This document shows positions 34,262-40,454 of a DNA stretch of 64,000 nucleotides, in pieces. A program made the translations under genes and the position numbers. The notes under the pieces were generated by a model. It was given only the letters and a program-made list of their open reading frames with translations, did no database searches and was not told the DNA's origin. The stretch spans positions 22,415 to 86,414 of the forward strand of contig JAGFIV010000050.1 of assembly GCA_024103275.1 (NCBI GenBank), written 5' to 3'. The stretch comes from Flavobacteriales bacterium (lineage in GTDB: Bacteria; Bacteroidota; Bacteroidia; Flavobacteriales_F; PHOS-HE28). The first letter of the stretch is position 1, and every line of letters starts with the position of its first letter.

Positions 34262-35343
34262 CCCGCCGGCTTCAACAGCCGTTCACCCGCCGCCAGCGCA
34301 GGTTCGTTCTTGTTGGCCAGTTGGCCGCAAGCTGCATCGATGTCGCGGCCCCGGCTGCGGCGGATGCGCGCGGTGATCCCCTTGCCCTCGAGGAAGGACC
34401 GGAACGCATCGGCCCGTTCTGCCGGGGTGCGCTGGAAGCGGCCGTCGCCGGTGGGGTTGTACTCGATCAGGTTCACCTTGGCGTGCAGCCGGGCACAGAT
34501 GCGCGCCAGGTCCCGCGCATCCTCCAGCGAATCGTTCAGGTCGCGGAAGAGGATGTACTCGAAGGTGACGGGCTTGCCGGTCAGGCGCGTGTAGTGTTGC
34601 AGGGCGCCGATGAGTTCCTCGATGTTGTTGGAGTCGTTGATGGGCATCATCGTGCCCCGCTTGGCATCGGTGGGGGCATGCAGCGAGAGGGCCAGGTTGA
34701 ACTTGGCCCCGTCATCGCCCAGTTTGCGGATCATCTTGGCGATGCCTGCGGTGCTCACGGTGATGCGCCTGGGGCTCATGTCCATGCCGTCGGGCGCACA
34801 GATGTGCGCGATGCTGCCCATCACGTTCGCGTAGTTGAGCAAGGGTTCGCCCATGCCCATGTACACGATGTTGGTGAGCGGCCTTTGCAGGCGTTCCTCC
34901 GCCATGCGTGCGATGTTCACCACCTGGTCCACGATCTCGCCGGCGGTGAGGTTGCGTATGCGCCTCAACTGCCCCGTGGCGCAGAAGGCACAGTTCAGGC
35001 TGCAGCCCACCTGGCAGCTTACGCACGCGGTGATACGGCTTTGCGTGGGGATCAGGACGCCTTCCACCACATGGCCGTCCCACGTGCGGAACGCGCATTT
35101 CACGGTACCGTCCGTGCTGTTCTGCTCCTCGGCCACCGTCAGCGGGCGCAGCACCGAGCGCTCCGCCAGCGCCGCCCGGAACGACTTGGGGAGGTCGCTC
35201 ATGTCCCCGATCGCGGAGGCGTGCTTCTTCCACAGCCATTCCCACACCTGTTTCGCGCGGTAAGGCTTCTCACCCAGCTCCGCCACAAGCGCGGACACTT
35301 CCTCCTTCGATAGTTCGCGGAGGTCGATGGGCTTGGTGTTCAT
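34249..35343 (-). CDS. rlmN: dual-specificity RNA methyltransferase (23S A2503 / tRNA A37)
   Basis: A 364-residue radical-SAM enzyme that installs 2-methyladenosine at A2503 of 23S rRNA and A37 of some tRNAs. The 4Fe-4S-binding CxxxCxxC is in CSLNCAFCATGQ, the GEP motif is in YMGMGEPLLNY, and the methyl-carrying and resolving cysteines are in the conserved C-terminal and CVSCQVGC regions. The N-terminal ~95 residues form the usual helical domain (KPYRAKQVWEWLWKK). Length is as expected. No operon partner on this strand. Confidence 0.96.
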   Translation of the reverse strand: MNTKPIDLRELSKEEVSALVAELGEKPYRAKQVWEWLWKKHASAIGDMSDLPKSFRAALAERSVLRPLTVAEEQNSTDGTVKCAFRTWDGHVVEGVLIPTQSRITACVSCQVGCSLNCAFCATGQLRRIRNLTAGEIVDQVVNIARMAEERLQRPLTNIVYMGMGEPLLNYANVMGSIAHICAPDGMDMSPRRITVSTAGIAKMIRKLGDDGAKFNLALSLHAPTDAKRGTMMPINDSNNIEELIGALQHYTRLTGKPVTFEYILFRDLNDSLEDARDLARICARLHAKVNLIEYNPTGDGRFQRTPAERADAFRSFLEGKGITARIRRSRGRDIDAACGQLANKNEPALAAGERLLKPAGQKP

Positions 35344-35772
35344 GCCGCAAAGGTCGGGATTCGCGCCCGCTTCCTGCCGTTGCGCGTCGCTTTAGGGCGA
35401 TATGCCCCGACAGCCCAAGGCTTTTTCCGGATGTCCCCGCAACGTGGCCGACGAGCGGGCCTGGATCCCATCCCCCATGACGTGATCCCACGCGGAAAGC
35501 GTAATACCATTTCGCATTAAGGATTGGTCCAGAGATACGCAGCTATTTTTTCGCAGGACGAGCCGAAGAGGTGGTTGCGTAGCCGAAGCTACGAAGCCGC
35601 CTCTTCGGTGAAGTAGTGTGGAAAAAGAGCAAGTAGATGGGGCCAAGCTTTATTGCGAGATGGTATGACCACCAACCGTACCGGTGCGCCCACGGCATCG
35701 AAGGCCAAGCGATTGCCCTTGGAGAGGATAGGATGGTCCGCGAACAGGTCCAACTTCGGGACGGTATGGATG
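35344..35772. other. 429-bp non-coding region holding a palindromic repeat
   Basis: Between rlmN and ispD. The first ~155 bases show nothing clear beyond a small GGGC-GATAT-GCCC hairpin near 35397. Then comes the long palindromic element at 35502-35670, then ~100 bases without a convincing gene downstream of ispD. Confidence 0.6.
35502..35670. repeat. long imperfect palindromic repeat element (about 169 bp)
   Basis: The two ends are inverted and similar: TAATACCATTTCGCATTAA on the left against the reverse complement of the right end, TCATACCATCTCGCAATAAA. The similarity continues inward (GGTCC / GGCCC, CTATTTTTTC / CTCTTTTTCC). The centre is a strong hairpin: CCGAAGAGG (35563-35571) with CCTCTTCGG (35600-35608), and inside it CGTAGC-CGAA-GCTACG (35578-35593). 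The last ~50 bases recur at 63851-63896. From memory, the layout matches an interspersed palindromic repeat of flavobacterial genomes. Confidence 0.75.
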
Positions 35773-36444
35773 CTACCGGCTCCTCCCGGCCAAGAGTGCT
35801 TCGGCCAGCCGCAGGTCCAGCGGGGTGGTCACCTTGAAGTTGCGCTCCTCCCCCTCCACCAGGAAAAGCTCGATGCCCAGTCGTTCCACCATGGTGGCCT
35901 CATCGGTGAACGCGGGTTCAAAAGGCAGCCCGAAGGCCTTGCGCAGCAGGTGGGCCCGGAAACACTGGGGCGTCTGTACCATGCGCAGCTGCGAACGGTC
36001 GATGGCCCGGGAGGAGCCGCCCGACACTTGCCGCACGGAGGAGCTCACCGGCACCACCGGGATGGCGGCACCGTGTTCCAGGGCAGCTTCCATGCAGCGG
36101 CCGATCAGGGCCGGGTCCGCCAAGGGGCGCGCCCCGTCATGCACCGCCACCAGGCCGTCGTGTTTCACGCCATCCAGGCCCGCCCTCACCGAATGGAACC
36201 GCTCCGCGCCGCCCGGGACGACCCGATGCTCCGGTAGTGGCCCATGCCCGGCACACAACCTCCCCCAAGCCCCGATCTGATCCCGCGGCAGGACCACCAC
36301 CAGCTCCATGTCCGCATCGTAGCGATGAAAGGCCCCGATGGCATGGAACAGCATCGGCTTCCCGGCCAAGGGCAGGAACTGTTTAGGGACATCGCTCCCG
36401 AAGCGCCGGCCCGATCCGCCCGCTACAATGATGGCCGTCTTCAT
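35773..36444 (-). CDS. ispD: 2-C-methyl-D-erythritol 4-phosphate cytidylyltransferase
   Basis: A 223-residue enzyme of the MEP isoprenoid pathway, forming CDP-methylerythritol from CTP and MEP in the cytosol. The start at ATG 36444 (MKTAIIVAGGSGRRFGS) puts the nucleotide-binding loop at the usual position. Other motifs: PKQFLPLAGKPML, VAVHDGARPL and the late GEERNFKVTTPLDL. The ~80-base gap after queA and common direction suggest one operon. Another MEP gene, ispG, lies 18 kb away in the window. Confidence 0.95.
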   Translation of the reverse strand: MKTAIIVAGGSGRRFGSDVPKQFLPLAGKPMLFHAIGAFHRYDADMELVVVLPRDQIGAWGRLCAGHGPLPEHRVVPGGAERFHSVRAGLDGVKHDGLVAVHDGARPLADPALIGRCMEAALEHGAAIPVVPVSSSVRQVSGGSSRAIDRSQLRMVQTPQCFRAHLLRKAFGLPFEPAFTDEATMVERLGIELFLVEGEERNFKVTTPLDLRLAEALLAGRSR

Positions 36445-36524
36445 GGCCTTAACGGGTTTGCCGTCCATCCTCGGGGATCCACTTTCCGCCAGCGTCTCTT
36501 CCGCCGCCGTGGCCGCGCCAAGGG

Positions 36525-37574
36525 TCAGATGATCAGCATCGCATCGCCGTAACTGAAGAAGCGGTACTTCTCCTTGATGGCGACCTTGTACGCATTCCAC
36601 ACCTTCTCATAGCCCCCGAAGGCCGCCACCATCATCAACAGGGTGCTTTCGGGCATGTGGAAATTGGTGAGCATGCGGTCCGCCACGGTGAACTCGTATG
36701 GGGGGAAGATGAACTTGTTCGTCCACCCGTTGTAGGGCTTGATGTGCTCATCGGTGCTCACGCTGCTCTCGATGGCACGCATGGTGGTGGTGCCCACGCA
36801 GCACACGTGGCGCTTGGCGTCCTTGCTGGCGTTGATCACGTCGCAGGCCGCCTGGTTGATGGCCACCTGCTCGCTGTCCATCTTGTGCTTGGTGAGGTCC
36901 TCCACTTCCACGGGCCTGAAAGTGCCCAGGCCCACATGCAAGGTCACGTAAGCGAAATTGATGCCCTTGAGCTCGGCACGCTTCATCACCTCGCGGCTGA
37001 AGTGGATGCCTGCGGTGGGCGCGGCCACGGCCCCTTCATGCCGCGCAAAGATGGTCTGGTACCTTTCGGCATCGCTCGTCTCCAGGTCCCGCTTGATGTA
37101 GTGGGGCAAGGGCGTCTCGCCCATCTCGGTGATGGTCTTCTTGAATTCCTCGTAGCTCCCGTCGAACAGGAAACGCAGCGTACGGCCCCGGCTGGTGGTG
37201 TTGTCGATCACCTCGGCCACCAGCTCGTCGTCCTTCCCGAAATAGAGCTTGTTGCCGATGCGGATCTTGCGGGCAGGATCCACCACCACGTCCCATAGCA
37301 GGCTGTCGCGGTTGAGCTCGCGCAGCAGGAACACCTCGATCTTGGCACCGGTCTTCTCCTTGTTGCCCCACATGCGGGCGGGGAAGACCTTGGTGTCATT
37401 GACGACGAAGGTGTCCCCCTCGTCGAAGTAGTCCAGGATGTTCTTGAATTTCTTGTGCTCGATCTTGCCTGTCTTGCGGTCCATCACCATCAGTTTCGCG
37501 CCATCGCGATCCTTGGTGGGGTACATGGCAATGAGTTCCTTGGGGACGTCGAACTTGAATGCGGCTAATTTCAT
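36525..37574 (-). CDS. queA: S-adenosylmethionine:tRNA ribosyltransferase-isomerase
   Basis: A 349-residue enzyme of queuosine synthesis; it transfers and isomerises the ribosyl part of SAM to make epoxyqueuosine in tRNA. The N-terminus [20 protein letters not shown], the middle PLPHYIKR and APTAGIHFS, and [15 protein letters not shown] are family hallmarks, and [18 protein letters not shown] closes the fold. Complete. It follows truB with ~90 bases between and has its own TACCTTCG box and a short hairpin in the leader. Confidence 0.97.
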   Translation of the reverse strand: MKLAAFKFDVPKELIAMYPTKDRDGAKLMVMDRKTGKIEHKKFKNILDYFDEGDTFVVNDTKVFPARMWGNKEKTGAKIEVFLLRELNRDSLLWDVVVDPARKIRIGNKLYFGKDDELVAEVIDNTTSRGRTLRFLFDGSYEEFKKTITEMGETPLPHYIKRDLETSDAERYQTIFARHEGAVAAPTAGIHFSREVMKRAELKGINFAYVTLHVGLGTFRPVEVEDLTKHKMDSEQVAINQAACDVINASKDAKRHVCCVGTTTMRAIESSVSTDEHIKPYNGWTNKFIFPPYEFTVADRMLTNFHMPESTLLMMVAAFGGYEKVWNAYKVAIKEKYRFFSYGDAMLII

Positions 37575-37582
37575 GATGTGGC

Positions 37583-37600
37583 CGGGGCTTACAGGCCCCG
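37583..37600. repeat. short hairpin in queA leader
   Basis: CGGGGC-TTACAG-GCCCCG, a six-base-pair GC stem just upstream of the queA ATG. In the rightward direction TTTT follows. It could be a weak terminator or a leader structure; it does not match preQ1-riboswitch layout. Confidence 0.3.
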
Positions 37601-37619
37601 TTTTGGTATTTTAGGGCTG

Positions 37620-37627
37620 CGAAGGTA
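37620..37627 (-). promoter_or_regulatory. -7 box TACCTTCG of queA
   Basis: TA-N2-TTCG variant, 45 bases before ATG 37574. Confidence 0.4.
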
Positions 37628-37662
37628 CAAAAACCGGAGGCTGTTATGTATCCTACTGGATA

Positions 37663-38379
37663 TCAATCACCTAAGTCTCTTCCGGCGGCCCATTGGTCCA
37701 GCCAGGCCGACCACTCCTCAGGAGTACGGGCCTGCCGGACGTGAAAGCCACCGCTCGCGGTACGCCTCAGCGCCGACAGGAAGGCCCCGCACCCGAGGGC
37801 CTCGCCGATGTCATGCGCCAAGGATCGGATATAGGTGCCCTTGCTGCAATCCACCTCCACGGTCACCTCCGCGCCGTGCATGTGCAGCAGTTCCAGCCGA
37901 TGGATGGCCAGCGGCACGGGCGGCAGCTCCACGGTTTCCCCGCTGCGTGCCAGGTGGTAGGCCTTTTCGCCCTTGTACCGCTTGGCGGAAAAGGCGGGCG
38001 GCCGCTGCAGGATGTTGCCGGTGAAGTGCTTCAGCACCTGGCGAACCTCTTGCTCACCGATGTGTTCCCACGGGCGTTCCCGTACCACTTCGGTCTCGGC
38101 ATCGTAGCTGGGGGTGGTACTGCCCAGCCGGAGCGTGGCCACGTAGGACTTGTCCTCGTCCGTCAACCGGGGAAGGTCCTTGGTGCATTTCCCGGTGCCC
38201 ACGATGAGCAGCCCGCTGGCCAACGGGTCCAGCGTACCCGCATGCCCCACCTTCACTTTCTGTCCGGTCAGTGCGCGCAGGGCCCCGCGGATCTTGTTCA
38301 CCACGTTGAAGCTGGTCCAACCCACGGGCTTGTCCACCAGCAGGATGGCACCGGCCACCGGATCCGGTTTCGCGCTCAT
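37663..38379 (-). CDS. truB: tRNA pseudouridine(55) synthase
   Basis: A 238-residue enzyme that makes pseudouridine 55 in the T-loop of tRNAs. The start at ATG 38379 ([20 protein letters not shown]) is the family-like N-terminus; the longer open frame runs through uppP in another frame. Catalytic Asp is in [15 protein letters not shown] (about residue 51), with [11 protein letters not shown] and [17 protein letters not shown] further on. It is coupled to uppP by an ATGA overlap. Confidence 0.95.
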   Translation of the reverse strand: MSAKPDPVAGAILLVDKPVGWTSFNVVNKIRGALRALTGQKVKVGHAGTLDPLASGLLIVGTGKCTKDLPRLTDEDKSYVATLRLGSTTPSYDAETEVVRERPWEHIGEQEVRQVLKHFTGNILQRPPAFSAKRYKGEKAYHLARSGETVELPPVPLAIHRLELLHMHGAEVTVEVDCSKGTYIRSLAHDIGEALGCGAFLSALRRTASGGFHVRQARTPEEWSAWLDQWAAGRDLGD

Positions 38380-39164
38380 GCCATGTTCAGGTCGGTGCCC
38401 ATGGCCAGCAGGACCAGCAGCAGGGTGCCAACGGCGATGCGGTACCACCCGAAGGCCTTGAAGCCATGCTTGGTGAGGAAGCCGACGAACCCGCGGATGG
38501 CCAACAGGGCCACCACGAAGGCCACGGCATTGCCCAGCAACAGGATACCCAGGTTGTCCCCGGCAAAAAGGTCGTGGTCGACCCTCCAGCCTTGCACCAG
38601 CTTGTACCCCGAGGCGGCCGCCATGGTAGGCACGGCGAGAAAGAAGGAAAACTCCGCCGCATGCTTGCGGGTGAGGCCCAAGGCCATGCCCCCGATGATG
38701 GTGGCCGCCGAGCGGGATACGCCCGGTACCAGGGCCAGGCACTGGAACACGCCGATGCCGAAGGCCCGCGCATAGGACACGTCGTTCACTCCCTTCGGCT
38801 GAAACCAACGGTCCACGAACAGCAGCACGATGCCGCCCAGCAGCAGGGCTGCGGCCACCACCGCCACGTTCTCCAGCAGGCGGTCGATGGCATCGCCGAA
38901 CAGCAGTCCGAAGATGGCTGCGGGGATGAAGGCCACCAGCAATTTCCAATAAAACCCCAGCGAACGGAGGAACCGCCGCCAGTAAAGCACCACCACCGAG
39001 AGGATGGCCCCGAACTGGATGTTGACCATGTAGGCCTTGGTGAACCCGGTGGGTTCCAGCCCCAGCAGGGCCTGCACGATCACCATGTGGCCGGTGCTGG
39101 ATACGGGCAGGAACTCGGTGAGCCCCTCCACGATGGCAATGACAATGGCCTCAAACAACGACAT
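38376..39164 (-). CDS. uppP: undecaprenyl-diphosphatase
   Basis: A 262-residue polytopic inner-membrane phosphatase (BacA/UppP family) that recycles undecaprenyl diphosphate to the lipid carrier of cell-wall synthesis. Conserved motif 1, [15 protein letters not shown], is at about residues 14-28, and motif 2, [10 protein letters not shown], at about 150-159. About eight hydrophobic helices are visible. It overlaps truB by four bases and follows the DUF3098 gene by 35 bases. Confidence 0.95.
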   Translation of the reverse strand: MSLFEAIVIAIVEGLTEFLPVSSTGHMVIVQALLGLEPTGFTKAYMVNIQFGAILSVVVLYWRRFLRSLGFYWKLLVAFIPAAIFGLLFGDAIDRLLENVAVVAAALLLGGIVLLFVDRWFQPKGVNDVSYARAFGIGVFQCLALVPGVSRSAATIIGGMALGLTRKHAAEFSFFLAVPTMAAASGYKLVQGWRVDHDLFAGDNLGILLLGNAVAFVVALLAIRGFVGFLTKHGFKAFGWYRIAVGTLLLVLLAMGTDLNMA

Positions 39165-39199
39165 GCCGGAACTTCACCGTTCGCCACCAGGCTTGGCGC

Positions 39200-39445
39200 T
39201 CAGGCACCGGGGCGCGGTTTGCGCATGATCGCATAGATGATGAACACGTAGCCCACCAGGCAGGTGATGGGTGCAATGGTGATGCGCCGCGAGCTGAACA
39301 GCTCGGCTTCATTGAACACGTTGGGGTCGCCGCTGCCCCCGCCGCTCATCAGGATGAAGCCGAGGATGACGATGCCGATGCCGATCAGCAGCAGCTTGTA
39401 ATTCAGTGGTTCAAAGGCCAGTTCGTCCTCGGTTTTGGCAGCCAT
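39200..39445 (-). CDS. DUF3098 family membrane protein
   Basis: An 81-residue protein with two transmembrane helices (about 18-35 and 54-73). Between them is a loop containing MSGGGSGDPNVFNE and an SSRRITIAP segment typical of DUF3098. Its ATG is separated from the ftsX stop by one base, so it is certainly cotranscribed with ftsX. The family is restricted to Bacteroidota and recurs next to ftsX and uppP; function unknown. Confidence 0.9.
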   Translation of the reverse strand: MAAKTEDELAFEPLNYKLLLIGIGIVILGFILMSGGGSGDPNVFNEAELFSSRRITIAPITCLVGYVFIIYAIMRKPRPGA

Positions 39446-39446
39446 G

Positions 39447-40322
39447 TCAGGTCCAGTTGATGTCGTCCGTGTTCATGCGAAGGTAGCGCCCCACGGCGAA
39501 GGCGGTGGATACCAGGGAGATCAGCAGGCCCAGCACGACGATGCCGCCGAGCAGGACGGCCAACGACCGCGGATGTACCAAGGCCGCCAGGTCGGGCTGC
39601 CAATGCACCAGCATGCGGATGGTACCCACCAGCAAGCCCATGGCCAGGATGGAGGCCACCACACCCTGCCACAGGCTGGTGCCCAGGAAGGGCTTTTTGA
39701 TGAACCACCCGGTGGCGCCCACCAGGTGCATGGTGCGGATGAGGAAGCGCTTGCTGTAAATGGCCAGGCGGATGGTGTTGTTGATCAGCGCCACGGCGAT
39801 CACCAGCAGCAGCGCGCTGAATCCGAGCATGATCCAGCGCAGCTTGCCCATGTTGGCATCGATGTTCTCCACCACCACCGGATTGTACTTCACCTCGTGC
39901 ACGCTGGGGTCCTGCCGCAGGTGGTCGGCCACCCACTTCAGGCTGTCCGGCAGGGCGTAGGCCCCGTTCATGCGCAGTTCGATGGACGGCAGCAGCGGGT
40001 TTTCACCCAGCACGCCCAGGAAATCCTCGCCCATGTCCTCCTTGAGCTGTTCGGCGGCCTCATCGGCGGTCACGTAGCGCGTTTCCCTGGTGAAAGGCTC
40101 CGCCTCCAGCTGCTTGCGGAATTTCATCACGTCCACCTCCTTCAGGTCGCGCTTCAGGTAGATGTCCACCTTGACGTTCTCCTTGAAATGGCGCTCCAGC
40201 TCCCTGGCGTTCAGCAGCATGAAGCCCAGCAGGCCCAGCATGAACAGCACCAGGGTGATGCCCACGATGGTGCCCAGGTTGCTGCTGCGGGTGTACCTAC
40301 GGATCTTGCGTGCCTTGGCCAT
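39447..40322 (-). CDS. ftsX: cell-division protein FtsX
   Basis: A 291-residue membrane component of the FtsEX complex, which couples division to peptidoglycan hydrolase activation. The start at ATG 40322 (MAKARKIRRYTRSSNLGT) has the basic N-terminus of Bacteroidota FtsX and a TAACTTCG box nine bases upstream. TM1 is at about 21-41, then the periplasmic domain (ELERHFKENVKVDIYLKRD ... YVTADEAAEQLKEDMG), and three more helices at about 165-190, 215-240 and 258-282. The ATPase gene ftsE is not adjacent. Confidence 0.93.
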   Translation of the reverse strand: MAKARKIRRYTRSSNLGTIVGITLVLFMLGLLGFMLLNARELERHFKENVKVDIYLKRDLKEVDVMKFRKQLEAEPFTRETRYVTADEAAEQLKEDMGEDFLGVLGENPLLPSIELRMNGAYALPDSLKWVADHLRQDPSVHEVKYNPVVVENIDANMGKLRWIMLGFSALLLVIAVALINNTIRLAIYSKRFLIRTMHLVGATGWFIKKPFLGTSLWQGVVASILAMGLLVGTIRMLVHWQPDLAALVHPRSLAVLLGGIVVLGLLISLVSTAFAVGRYLRMNTDDINWT

Positions 40323-40331
40323 GCCAGGCGG

Positions 40332-40339
40332 CGAAGTTA
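40332..40339 (-). promoter_or_regulatory. -7 box TAACTTCG of ftsX
   Basis: TA-N2-TTCG variant, nine bases before the ftsX ATG. Its TAA is also the stop of a possible 35-codon frame. Confidence 0.4.
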
Positions 40340-40444
40340 TTCGGCCCGGCGGCACGTGTACCGCCCGGCCTCGATCAGGTTTTCCACGCAGTCGCGGCAA
40401 AAGCACCGGCCCCTGCGGCGGCGGCTGGCTAAATTCGCCGCCAT
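40337..40444 (-). CDS. possible 35-residue cysteine-rich microprotein
   Basis: An ATG at 40444 opens a 35-codon frame ending 14 bases before ftsX. The product carries Cys14, Cys16, Cys19 and Cys31 (RCFCRDCVENLIEAG then YTC), a plausible small zinc-binding knot, and is otherwise Arg-rich. It lies entirely in the divergent leuS/ftsX region and overlaps the leuS promoter. It could be a chance frame in GC-rich DNA; the cysteine spacing is the only positive sign. Confidence 0.25.
   Translation of the reverse strand: MAANLASRRRRGRCFCRDCVENLIEAGRYTCRRAE
40430..40437 (+). promoter_or_regulatory. -7 box TAAATTCG of leuS
   Basis: TA-N2-TTCG variant, 17 bases before ATG 40455. Confidence 0.4.
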
Positions 40445-40454
40445 CCAAGGGCAA

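Noticed and set aside
35625..35790. A protein-like leftward frame (with KLDLFADHPI and NRLAFDAVGA) between ispD and the palindromic repeat
   Set aside because: It has no start codon of its own, begins in another frame inside ispD and ends inside the repeat. It might be a gene remnant, but I recognise no family, so no feature was called.
37575..37662. Possible preQ1 riboswitch in the queA leader
   Set aside because: The leader has a simple six-pair hairpin but no preQ1-like pseudoknot elements, and queA acts after the preQ1 step.
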